Source of the DNA: Corynebacterium zhongnanshanii
GTDB lineage: Bacteria; Actinomycetota; Actinomycetes; Mycobacteriales; Mycobacteriaceae
Direction of reading: 5' to 3'
Assembly (NCBI RefSeq): GCF_014490575.1
Contig: NZ_CP061033.1
Span: forward strand, 310,001 to 374,000
Length of the DNA: 64,000 nucleotides
Shown: one piece after another, positions 56,211 through 64,000 of the stretch
Layout of the letters: each line of letters opens with the position of its first letter
How positions within the stretch are numbered: the stretch's first letter is position 1
The notes under the pieces: generated by a model
Seen by the model: the letters and a program-made list of their open reading frames with translations, nothing else
Told to the model about the DNA's origin: nothing
The model's database searches: none
Program-made: the position numbers and the translations under genes

Positions 56211-58094
56211 CTATCTTCTCTTGCTTGTGCGAATTGCTTTCCATGTGCTCCTGGGCACTAGTAATGCTGCAGCGCCGATGATTACCACAAGCAGCGAAAT
56301 GAGGAAGGGAGCGAAGCTTCCTTCTGCGAACGGAAAGGCCTCGATCAGTGGCAAAATGGCCAGCACAGACGCGAAGATAGTAATGCGCTCCATGCGTTGA
56401 TCATTTTTCTTTTGTTGGGCTTTCTCTTCTTCCTGTTGTTGCTTGTCTTGTTCCACCAGCCGGTCTTGTGCCTGGATTTTGAGGACCTGGTGTTGTGTGG
56501 CGTAGATATCCTTGCGCAGGTCCATCTCTGCACATATTTCGTGGAAGTGTGCGGCTGCACCCGTGGTGCGTTGGAGAGCTTTCAGGATGACGGTATCGAC
56601 TTCTCGTTTGGGAACGGTTTCAAACCACAACCGGTCGCGGAACTCCACCAGGTCTGACTGTAAGTCTTGGAAATTGGATAGGGATTTGGATAGGTCCTCG
56701 GTAGCGGTCATCAACGTGTCTGCAGCCACTTGCTGTTGATCGAGGAGTTCTTTGAGCTCGTCACCGTTGAAGCCAATTGCGCGCAAACGCTCGCTGAACC
56801 CGTGGAGATAGCTTCTGGAGCGATGAACCAGCAGGGCCAAGTCGACGAATCGAGTGCCGGAGAGCATCCACATCTTGTTGTCATAGCTGCTCGCGGGACG
56901 CGTGCGTACGATTGCGAGACCATCTTCGTCCGCATGGATGGTCCACGCCTGGTAGGCGCCTACTTGCGATTCTTTGAGAGAATCCTGGGTCAGGCGGGGA
57001 ATTGCCTCGCTGTAGTTGTCTGCTCCGGTGCAGAGCTGCCAGGCCCAGATGTCCGCATGTGGCCAGTCAGTAGTCGACTGGTTGAAGAATTCTGGCGCGG
57101 TTTTTATTTCCTCCGTGCCGGGCACGGCACACACCACTGCGAAAGGCTTCACGAGTTTTGCGGGAGTGTCGGCAAAACCCTCGCCTTCTGCGTATACAAA
57201 GCCGCCAGGTGCTGCTTTTACGGTGCAGGTGGCAGGTAGAGCTTCGCTGGCAGCATTCACAAATTCCTTAAACAACGCCACGGGCGTTGACACTCCGGGG
57301 ATCTTGACCTTGTTGCGCGGTCGGTGCAAAGCTCGGGAGATTTTCTCCAACTGGCTTGACGTGCAGTTTTCGGCCACGACGTGGAGTACCAACGCTGCGT
57401 TAACGGTCTGATCCGTGTGTTCTTTGCCATGCCTGCGGTGTCCCGGGTCTGAAAACTCCAAATACTCCACGCATATCAAGCTGACCTGACTGTGCTCGGC
57501 AGGGTTCTCAGAGAGAGGAAATGTGAGGACGTGCGTGGTGGGGAAGCCTGTGAGATAGTCGCAGTACTCCTGGCGTTCGTACTCGTCGTTGCCTACATCT
57601 CCCTTAAGTCGGGAACAGTCGTTGACGAAGAGCTTCTTCCATGCGCGATGGTGGGAATGCTCTCTGTTGTTCATGAGTTTTGCGTACTCATCTGCACCTA
57701 TAATGGCCGGACCATCGGCAGCTACTGCGGCCAGACTGGATTGTAAGGGGCCGCTGAAGCGTTTGCAGGCGGACTCATGGAATGCCCTGGGGGTATATGC
57801 AAAGAGGCTTTCGGGTGGAGCAGTGTATGTGTTTTTGGCGGCGTCATGCTGTGCGGTGTTGATTCGCTTGATGCCGTTGAAACGGCCTCGAGTCCAGCCT
57901 TCATCAAAAGGTATGGCTTGGGTCCAGTTGTCTGTGGAGGACTTAGAACCGAGCGTGATAAAGGGGATGGGAAGGATGAGCGCGAAGTGCGCCATGCGCC
58001 AGTCAGGTAGCTGTTGAACTGCGTAATCGGTGGGCAACTCGAGGGATAAGCCCAGTGTCTGGTAGTGGATCTTTTGATGAGTATTGCTAGCCAT
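56211..58094 (-). CDS. Unrecognised 627-aa protein with coiled coil and two C-terminal membrane helices
   Basis: I do not recognise the family. About 430 N-terminal residues form a soluble region without a known motif (LSLELPTDYAVQQLPDW ... LPIPFITLGS). Then come long helices (about 430-570), ending in the charged coiled coil DRLVEQDKQQQEEEKAQQKKNDQRMERI. Two membrane helices (ITIFASVLAILPLIEAFPF and PFLISLLVVIIGAALLV) and a basic tail close it. The end resembles CorA topology, but no GMN motif is present. Base composition is visibly more AT-rich than the genes before it. ATG 58094 has TATTAT (58101-58106) 6 nt upstream, so it is probably leaderless. It is the gene next to the CRISPR locus and on the same strand as cas9. 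Confidence 0.7.
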   Translation of the reverse strand: MASNTHQKIHYQTLGLSLELPTDYAVQQLPDWRMAHFALILPIPFITLGSKSSTDNWTQAIPFDEGWTRGRFNGIKRINTAQHDAAKNTYTAPPESLFAYTPRAFHESACKRFSGPLQSSLAAVAADGPAIIGADEYAKLMNNREHSHHRAWKKLFVNDCSRLKGDVGNDEYERQEYCDYLTGFPTTHVLTFPLSENPAEHSQVSLICVEYLEFSDPGHRRHGKEHTDQTVNAALVLHVVAENCTSSQLEKISRALHRPRNKVKIPGVSTPVALFKEFVNAASEALPATCTVKAAPGGFVYAEGEGFADTPAKLVKPFAVVCAVPGTEEIKTAPEFFNQSTTDWPHADIWAWQLCTGADNYSEAIPRLTQDSLKESQVGAYQAWTIHADEDGLAIVRTRPASSYDNKMWMLSGTRFVDLALLVHRSRSYLHGFSERLRAIGFNGDELKELLDQQQVAADTLMTATEDLSKSLSNFQDLQSDLVEFRDRLWFETVPKREVDTVILKALQRTTGAAAHFHEICAEMDLRKDIYATQHQVLKIQAQDRLVEQDKQQQEEEKAQQKKNDQRMERITIFASVLAILPLIEAFPFAEGSFAPFLISLLVVIIGAAALLVPRSTWKAIRTSKRR

Positions 58095-58138
58095 GGAAGA
58101 ATAATAGCGCCTCTGCAGCTGACTGACCTTGATTTCAG

Positions 58139-58151
58139 GCTCGTTCCGAGC
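58139..58151. other. Short perfect hairpin between tracrRNA and the 627-aa gene
   Basis: GCTCG/CGAGC with a 3-nt loop. It could be the end of a longer tracrRNA form or part of the upstream region of the 627-aa gene. Confidence 0.3.
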
Positions 58152-58204
58152 AGTTAGCTTGGTAAACGTCTGCCCCCTCGCTGTTATGATTGACTTTCAG
58201 TTGC

Positions 58205-58293
58205 AAGAAAAGTATTTAACTTTCTTATTCGAGTGCTTTGGATAATGTTCGAATTCGACTCTTCTGGAAACTTATTCTCATTTACTGCGATAA
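58205..58293 (-). ncRNA. Candidate tracrRNA
   Basis: The minus strand from about 58293 downward carries an anti-repeat. AATGAGAATAAGTTTCCAG (58264-58282) pairs with positions 2-20 of the CRISPR repeat over 19 positions: 15 Watson-Crick pairs, 3 G-U pairs and 1 mismatch. CTGACA (58317-58322) and TAAAGC (58294-58299) with a 17-bp spacer form a plausible promoter. AAGAAAGT/ACTTTTCTT (58205-58226) is a terminator-like hairpin followed by TTTTCTTGC. The length is about 90 nt. The 3' end is uncertain and might reach the hairpin at 58139. Confidence 0.65.
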
Positions 58294-58322
58294 GCTTTAC
58301 CTGCGTCTACACCACCTGTCAG
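58294..58322 (-). promoter_or_regulatory. Candidate tracrRNA promoter
   Basis: On the minus strand CTGACA, 17 bp, TAAAGC, just before the anti-repeat. It lies within the 28-bp interval between the anti-repeat and the first array repeat. Confidence 0.45.
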
Positions 58323-58326
58323 TCAT

Positions 58327-60669
58327 GCTGAGGATTCATTCTCATTCCTTGTGATAAGCTTCTGCTCTACTACCCACCTCACTAGCCGGGGCTGGGGATT
58401 CATTCTCATTCCCTGTGATAAGCTTCCAACGTGACCGTCAACGTCACTGGCATGGCTGGGGATTCATTCTCATTCCCTGTGATAAGCTTCTTCGAACGGC
58501 GTGATATTGTAATCCAGAGCTGGGGATTCATTCTCATTCCCTGTCATAAGCTTCCGCTCACGATGGCCCCACAACGTTCGATGCTGGGGATTCATTCTCA
58601 TTCCCTGTGATAAGCTTCCACCGCGCATGAAGCGCAGACAACAAGCGCTGGGGATTCATTCTCATTCCCTGTGATAAGCTTCACAACCCAAAACCACATG
58701 ACACACAACTGCTGGGGATTCATTCTCATTCCCTGTGATAAGCTTCAATACACCGCACCACGCGACGCCAACATGCTGGGGATTCATTCTCATTCCCTGT
58801 GATAAGCTTCTGAGTCCAACGGTGAGATCAAGGTGATTCGCTGGGGATTCATTCTCATTCCCTGTGATAAGCTTCAAGCGCCCAATTATCTACTGCGTTT
58901 TTGGCTGGGGATTCATTCTCATTCCCTGTGATAAGCTTCGTAACCAACGCTGCTGCCACGTCGCCACGCTGGGGATTCATTCTCATTCCCTGTGATAAGC
59001 TTCCACCCTGGGGTTGTTGCCCATGTCGGTGGCTGGGGATTCATTCTCATTCCCTGTGATAAGCTTCGGCGCACACGGCGCAATCGCCTACGACAGCTGG
59101 GGATTCATTCTCATTCCCTGTGATAAGCTTCCAGGCGGATATTGACGCGCGTGCGGAGCGCTGGGGATTCATTCTCATTCCCTGTGATAAGCTTCGCAGC
59201 GTCCGCCGCCGACAACTTCACACGCTGGGGATTCATTCTCATTCCCTGTGATAAGCTTCTTGCATTTTCCGGCCAGCTTCGGAGGTTGCTGGGGATTCAT
59301 TCTCATTCCCTGTGATAAGCTTCGATCGACCTGGGATAAGTTAAAAGCACAGCTGGGGATTCATTCTCATTCCCTGTGATAAGCTTCGTGGACACAATCC
59401 GGTCGAACGAGGACCGCTGGGGATTCATTCTCATTCCCTGTGATAAGCTTCATTAACGAGATCCCCGAATACCGGTGGGGCTGGGGATTCATTCTCATTC
59501 CCTGTGATAAGCTTCTGTAGCCACAAACACCAGTGGGTCGTCGGCTGGGGATTCATTCTCATTCCCTGTGATAAGCTTCAAAGAACTTCTTGACGTTCTC
59601 GTTTATGGCTGGGGATTCATTCTCATTCCCTGTGATAAGCTTCCTCCTTCCAGAGTGGGTCAGCAGCCACAGCTGGGGATTCATTCTCATTCCCTGTGAT
59701 AAGCTTCGTGAGTCCAGACATATCCAATCCTTTCCGCTGGGGATTCATTCTCATTCCCTGTGATAAGCTTCGAGTCCAACGGTGAGATCAAGGTCATTCG
59801 CTGGGGATTCATTCTCATTCCCTGTGATAAGCTTCTTAGGCGAGTCGATCCAAACAGAGTTTTGCTGGGGATTCATTCTCATTCCCTGTGATAAGCTTCT
59901 CTAGATTAATTCACAGATCAGTTGATCGCTGGGGATTCATTCTCATTCCCTGTGATAAGCTTCGGCAATTCGCATCACAGCGGTGGACCCGGCTGGGGAT
60001 TCATTCTCATTCCCTGTGATAAGCTTCGGTCGATGATGACCTGCTCGACCGCAACGCTGGGGATTCATTCTCATTCCCTGTGATAAGCTTCCTGAGGATG
60101 CCATAGAGTGGCTGGAACTGCTGGGGATTCATTCTCATTCCCTGTGATAAGCTTCGGAGAATGAGACACGCCGGACCATCGCAAGCTGGGGATTCATTCT
60201 CATTCCCTGTGATAAGCTTCTGAATTAATCTAGACCATGCCCAAAAACGCTGGGGATTCATTCTCATTCCCTGTGATAAGCTTCCTACCCCGTGTTGGGT
60301 GGTGACGGGTTACGCTGGGGATTCATTCTCATTCCCTGTGATAAGCTTCGTGAAACAATCCTGCAATGTCACATAGTGCTGGGGATTCATTCTCATTCCC
60401 TGTGATAAGCTTCCCTGCAATCACCCTCCACGAAAAGGACAGCTGGGGATTCATTCTCATTCCCTGTGATAAGCTTCGAAACCGGCGTCGTGGCCTACGA
60501 CTCACGCTGGGGATTCATTCTCATTCCCTGTGATAAGCTTCGATGCCATGAGCACATTGTTTTCGATGGGCTGGGGATTCATTCTCATTCCCTGTGATAA
60601 GCTTCGAGGAGAAAGAATTGGCACGGATTAGAAGCTGGGGATTCATTCTCATTCCCTGTGATAAGCTTC
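58327..60669 (+). CRISPR. CRISPR array, type II-C, 37 repeats and 36 spacers
   Basis: The 36-bp repeat starts GCTGGGGATTC and ends CCCTGTGATAAGCTTC. There are 37 copies at a period of 64 bp; 33 spacers are 28 bp and three are 29 bp (58811, 60156, 60285). Only repeat 1 (two changes, positions 5 and 23) and repeat 4 (G27 to C) differ. A more diverged unit at 58263-58298 is the tracrRNA anti-repeat. Orientation is set to plus because the repeat then matches the crRNA-sense C. diphtheriae type II-C repeat in pattern (ACTGGGG...GACTTC) and ends in TGATAAGCT, an extended -10 motif pointing into the next spacer. The array thus runs opposite to the cas genes. Confidence 0.97.
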
Positions 60670-60683
60670 CTAGGAGAGCAAAA

Positions 60684-60720
60684 ATGCCCTCTGAGGAGGA
60701 TTTTTGCATGTCCAGGGCAT
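60684..60720 (-). terminator. Terminator after cas2
   Basis: ATGCCCT and AGGGCAT (arms 60714-60720 and 60684-60690) with inner CCTC/GAGG pairing, followed on the minus strand by TTTTT. It would stop cas operon transcripts before they enter the array antisense. Confidence 0.75.
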
Positions 60721-61025
60721 CAAAAAATCTGTAGTTGTTCAGGTGTTTCAGACTCACGCAGCTCCGTACGATTCGAGAATCGGAAGGCCTCGCTCCACTG
60801 TTTATCTGTGATGGGGACGAGCCGAACTTCGCCTTGGGCTGGCAGCCTTCCCTTCACGGAGGAAGCTATCTTTGAGAGATTCACCCCCAAAGGGAGGTAC
60901 TGAACATATACACTGAACTGCACCATGCTGAAGCCAGAATCTAATAGGTAGTTGCGGAACTTCGTGGCTTCCTTTCTCTCTTGCTTCGTAGTGACCGGTA
61001 GATCGAACATGACCAAACACCACAT
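60720..61025 (-). CDS. cas2: CRISPR-associated endonuclease Cas2
   Basis: Cas2 forms the Cas1-Cas2 integrase that inserts new spacers. The protein is 101 aa with this start, starting MWCLVMFDLPVTTKQERKEATKFRNYLLDSGFSMVQFSVYVQYL, the type II Cas2 pattern with the conserved Asp in FDLP. I choose ATG 61025 because AGGAGG lies 5 nt upstream. An in-frame ATG at 61052 and a TTG at 61067 would overlap cas1. Last gene of cas9-cas1-cas2. Confidence 0.93.
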   Translation of the reverse strand: MWCLVMFDLPVTTKQERKEATKFRNYLLDSGFSMVQFSVYVQYLPLGVNLSKIASSVKGRLPAQGEVRLVPITDKQWSEAFRFSNRTELRESETPEQLQIF

Positions 61026-61044
61026 GCCGTCCTCCTGCTTGGCT

Positions 61045-61947
61045 CTAGGCATCGGGAAGAGAACCAATCCATTGAGGAACCATCAGCTTGTCCAGGTCCC
61101 CCTCCACGTAGAGGCCGAAACTTTTCGCTAAAGAATTGAGCGAGGTATCAACAGCTGCTCCATCCATAGTGAACTGTTGCTGAGCTACCGACGCTAAAGC
61201 TTTCTTCACTGAAGGGTCATCCAGAGTGAACGTATGCCCGAGCGAGTGTACGATAAGATCCACTACCGGCCGGAAAGGCTCGATCAGGTCATCCACTAAA
61301 TTGAACATGTTTGACCGGCCATGATGGGCAACCCCCAAAGCTGGCCACAGGCCGGCAGAAAATGCTGCACGGATACCGAGGCCGCGCAGAATCGTATAAC
61401 CATAATTCAGCGCTCCATTGAAAGGGTCGCCGGATTCTTGTTGTCTGGTGAATTCGGAATTAAGTCTCAAATTCCTCCAGTAGTATCGAGCTGCTTGTCC
61501 TTCTATGTTGGTAGGGTCTCCCGACCGAACTTGTCGGGACAATTCTTTAAGGTGCTCCGCTGCTGCACTATTGCCGACGTTACTGAGAGCCTTTCCCTGG
61601 TTCTGGACCTTTGCCTTAATAAGTTGGCCCCACGCATTCTTTCGCCGAGGCAGCGAGAGATTAGATTGAGCAATCTGCCGAGCGCCCACCCGAGTGTGGG
61701 TCGGCCAACCTTGAGCTGCGCTCTGCGGGAGCTTTCTCCAGTCCGTAAACAAGATCGGTATGCCAAGCTCACCGAGTTTGAGCATGATTCCGCCACTGAT
61801 AGAGCAGTGGAGGCCAGCGAGAACCATCTGTACTTCCGCCAAAGGAATCCCAACAGGTTCACCATCAGTTGGCGTTATCAAAAGCTGACCACGCCTGTAA
61901 CCAATGCGGCCATCAAGTTCAGAGGCATCAATGACGCGCCAGGACAT
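61045..61947 (-). CDS. cas1: CRISPR-associated integrase Cas1
   Basis: This 300-aa Cas1 of type II has a beta-rich N-terminal domain and a helical C-terminal domain. The metal residues are visible as Glu in NIEGQAARYYW, His in GVAHHGRSNMFNLVDDLIEPFRP and the acidic residues in the same stretch. With Cas2 it integrates spacers at the array. The start is ATG 61947, 2 nt after the cas9 stop, so translation is coupled. No csn2 or cas4 follows, which defines subtype II-C. Confidence 0.97.
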   Translation of the reverse strand: MSWRVIDASELDGRIGYRRGQLLITPTDGEPVGIPLAEVQMVLAGLHCSISGGIMLKLGELGIPILFTDWRKLPQSAAQGWPTHTRVGARQIAQSNLSLPRRKNAWGQLIKAKVQNQGKALSNVGNSAAAEHLKELSRQVRSGDPTNIEGQAARYYWRNLRLNSEFTRQQESGDPFNGALNYGYTILRGLGIRAAFSAGLWPALGVAHHGRSNMFNLVDDLIEPFRPVVDLIVHSLGHTFTLDDPSVKKALASVAQQQFTMDGAAVDTSLNSLAKSFGLYVEGDLDKLMVPQWIGSLPDA

Positions 61948-61949
61948 CG

Positions 61950-64000
61950 TTAACTGATCTTCACTGACGTCGGAAGTCCATTATGGTCGGTTATGCGGAC
62001 TCGCCCATGAATATCTCGCCTGATCAATGTTACATTTCCTGCACTAAAGATCTTATTTACTGTAGGTCTCCATCCGGGGTTATCGATAATTTTTTTACTA
62101 TCGCTTGAAGTCTCCGAGGTAAGGCCTTCGGCTGAGAGTTGGGCAGGCCTTAGTCGCAATTGAATATCGGTGTTAAGTCCTCGGATTCGCCAGTGCTTCG
62201 TAGGTCCAAATTCTTTGAGGTATCTGGAAATCTGTCCCGTTGCGAGCTTTTCCGTATCAAAGATGAGCTCGTCTCCCACCACGAACCAGGTCACATACTC
62301 TGCCTTTCCCGCACGGAGAGCTGTGCGAAGCTTGGGCTCAGCTTGCCTCATGGACATGGTGTGCGGTGGAAGCTCCACCGAGAAAAGATCCTCGTGCCGG
62401 TAGCGAAGCAGATCATTGGTGTACACGCGCATCATCGCGTAAGAATCCTGCTTCGCGCCCTTGATCCGGTACAACCGGGCATGGTGGAAAGACGCACCGA
62501 GTTCCACATAGCCGCCATTCAGTGCCAAGGCGGCAGCCTTCACACCGAACAGCTCGATGTGGTCATTAGGGCCAATATGTGTTCCATTGACGGAGATTTC
62601 GCGGTCTGGATTCTCAGGCAGCCCCTTCTTCCAGTCGAAATCCGGGAGCCGCGTGAGCGCAGCCCAGAGAGCCGGCGTGGCAGCACGATCGATATCCTCC
62701 ATCGATAGCTCACTCTTCAGCAGCACCTTCTTTAGTGGCTTGATGGTCTCCTCGTGTGCAAGACCGTTGCCCAACTTAAGCCGGATATTTTCCGTGACGG
62801 GGATTCTATCCTCATCAATCGCAGTCTGGAGGAGATCTACTAGTGTGAGCATGCGCTGGGTCCACACCTTGAAAGTACGCTGGTCGGCAATGGTCTTACC
62901 TGTGTAGTCGCGCCAATGACCATACGTCGTATCCACCTGACGAGTGGTCCTGTATTCCGAGCGCAGGCTGTCCCGTTCTGCCAATACCTGTGCGACAGTC
63001 GCTTGCATCAAAGCGATGACGGCGGCATCCACAGCGTGGTGGCGGCGGTCCAGACGGTTCTTACCTGAACGGCCGCCAATCAGCTTGAGCCTATCTTCAA
63101 TGCCAGATGCCCTGCGAGCGCCCGCGGTTACAGACCCACGGAACACACGAACCTTCACAGCTTCCTGGTAATGATGCGAAACCCTATGCCGCAGCTCGTT
63201 AGCCATCCAGGAGACGGATTCTTTACTGCGTGCATCGATTTCCTCATCTTCGGACACTCGCTTGAGCCGGAAGATCACCTGCTGCTTGAAGTCGTTCATT
63301 TGCTTTTGACGCATCCCAGCATCTGTCGGCCAATGACGAACCCGCTCGATTGCAGCTTCCAGAGAGACTTGAGGATTGTTTGACTTCTTCGCCCACACGG
63401 CGAACGGCAGCTTTCCTTTCGAACGGTTACAGTTCGCACAGACCGCGAGGAGATTGTAGCGGGAGTTCGTCGAACCTACTCCAGCGCGCGGAACAATATG
63501 ATCCATCTCTGACGTTTTCATGGTGATGGTGGTGCCACAATATGCACACTGACCGTTTTGGCGCTGGATGGACTGGTAACGCAACACATCGTTGCGGCTG
63601 GGGCGGCCGTCCACCCCAAGCTTCTGCATCATGGTCTGAACAATGGCCTGATTATTCTTAGCCCGCGTCTCCTGCTCTCTTTGGATTTCGCGCGCAGCGC
63701 TTTCACTCTTGAAGCCATCGCGGAGGCTCTCGATATTGATGGAGAGAGGAGCTCCCCAGCGCTTCTCGGCAAGCAAGAGCCATCGGTTGGTAGCTTTCAG
63801 AACGCGATCAACTGCGGGGTTTCCAGTAGGCGCTCCGATAGGTTCCGCCGGGGGAGCCCAGTCGTTCGGAAGATCGAACAGCGACTGGCGTGCAGTGTAA
63901 AGATCAGCCACGTTGTTTAACATGTAGTCCCGCAGCTTTTCCAAGGTCTTTACCGAATATGCGGCACGGCCATCAGGGAGCTTCAGGCTTTCCAACTTTT
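61950..64000 (-). CDS. cas9: CRISPR-associated nuclease Cas9, C-terminal two thirds (truncated by window edge)
   Basis: About 683 residues of Cas9 are visible; the N-terminus with RuvC-I, the bridge helix and most of the recognition lobe lies beyond position 64000. Present are RuvC-II (RWGAPLSINIESLRDGF), an HNH domain with DHIVPRAGVGST and zinc-ribbon pairs CAYC and CANC (about 63420-63550), RuvC-III (KNRLDRRHHAVDAAVIALM with His and Asp), and the C-terminal wedge/PAM-interacting region. All catalytic residues seen are intact. CxxC pairs in HNH and the lack of csn2 fit type II-C. Same order as the known C. diphtheriae locus. Confidence 0.97.
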   Translation of the reverse strand, partial: KLESLKLPDGRAAYSVKTLEKLRDYMLNNVADLYTARQSLFDLPNDWAPPAEPIGAPTGNPAVDRVLKATNRWLLLAEKRWGAPLSINIESLRDGFKSESAAREIQREQETRAKNNQAIVQTMMQKLGVDGRPSRNDVLRYQSIQRQNGQCAYCGTTITMKTSEMDHIVPRAGVGSTNSRYNLLAVCANCNRSKGKLPFAVWAKKSNNPQVSLEAAIERVRHWPTDAGMRQKQMNDFKQQVIFRLKRVSEDEEIDARSKESVSWMANELRHRVSHHYQEAVKVRVFRGSVTAGARRASGIEDRLKLIGGRSGKNRLDRRHHAVDAAVIALMQATVAQVLAERDSLRSEYRTTRQVDTTYGHWRDYTGKTIADQRTFKVWTQRMLTLVDLLQTAIDEDRIPVTENIRLKLGNGLAHEETIKPLKKVLLKSELSMEDIDRAATPALWAALTRLPDFDWKKGLPENPDREISVNGTHIGPNDHIELFGVKAAALALNGGYVELGASFHHARLYRIKGAKQDSYAMMRVYTNDLLRYRHEDLFSVELPPHTMSMRQAEPKLRTALRAGKAEYVTWFVVGDELIFDTEKLATGQISRYLKEFGPTKHWRIRGLNTDIQLRLRPAQLSAEGLTSETSSDSKKIIDNPGWRPTVNKIFSAGNVTLIRRDIHGRVRITDHNGLPTSVKIS

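Noticed and set aside
58263-58298. Counting this unit as an ordinary degenerate first repeat
   Set aside because: It has seven or more changes from the repeat, the changes in the pairing part mostly keep G-U pairing, and promoter and terminator signals flank it on the minus strand; tracrRNA explains it better.
60670-60720. tracrRNA between array and cas2
   Set aside because: No sequence complementary to the repeat is present; the hairpin there fits a cas operon terminator.
58662-60757. Minus-strand ORFs with repeated LITGNENESPA peptides
   Set aside because: These are translations of the CRISPR repeat in an open frame; repeat period and spacers explain them fully.

Overview
The window is high-GC actinobacterial DNA and almost certainly a Corynebacterium. 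The blocks cysY-cysZ, pta-ackA, pknG-glnH-glnX, dacB-tilS-hpt-ftsH-folE-folP-folB-folK and panD-lysS all follow corynebacterial gene order as I remember it. Many genes seem to be read from leaderless mRNAs, with a TAnnnT -10 hexamer only 6-8 nt before the start codon. The species cannot be fixed from sequence alone.

Layout. 1-1430: end of an assimilatory sulfate-reduction operon (cysY tail, cysZ). 1710-4383: pta-ackA, acetate activation. 4449-9384 (minus): pknG, glnH and glnX, the amino-acid-sensing kinase module that controls 2-oxoglutarate dehydrogenase in corynebacteria. 9572-13322: a drug-type ABC exporter, an MFS exporter and a MarR regulator. 13515-17654 (minus): cardiolipin synthase, exonuclease III, a GNAT protein and peptide deformylase. 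17730-20489: a DUF3263 protein, a LytR_C membrane protein and a GCS2-type ligase. 20596-21469 (minus): an orphan LeuA regulatory-domain protein behind a small leader ORF rich in branched-chain codons. 21598-26030: an M20 peptidase, groEL behind two tandem CIRCE operators, and a PPK2 kinase. 26027-30505 (minus): a 1338-aa Pls/PosA-type single-module NRPS with a lysine-like specificity code, and its MarR neighbour. 30605-31506 (minus): rhodanese and pyrophosphatase.

31538-42811: a dense plus-strand housekeeping block for wall, tRNA, purine salvage, folate and pantothenate functions. 42808-48330: a galactose module (galM, sodium symporter, small membrane protein, galT, galK) lying between panC and panD. 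48394-50957: panD, an NsrR-like Rrf2 regulator and lysS. 51240-55906: two acyl-CoA dehydrogenases and a convergent acyl-CoA synthetase, with strong hairpins between them.

56211-64000 is the accessory end. It holds an unrecognised 627-aa protein with a coiled coil and two C-terminal membrane helices, then a candidate tracrRNA gene, a CRISPR array of 37 repeats, and cas2, cas1 and the C-terminal two thirds of cas9 (type II-C). The tracrRNA anti-repeat is a diverged array unit placed exactly one spacer length from the first repeat. Each repeat ends in an extended -10 promoter motif reading toward the next spacer. Two pairs of spacers show repeated sampling of the same foreign element, one pair differing by a single change that is synonymous in one reading frame.
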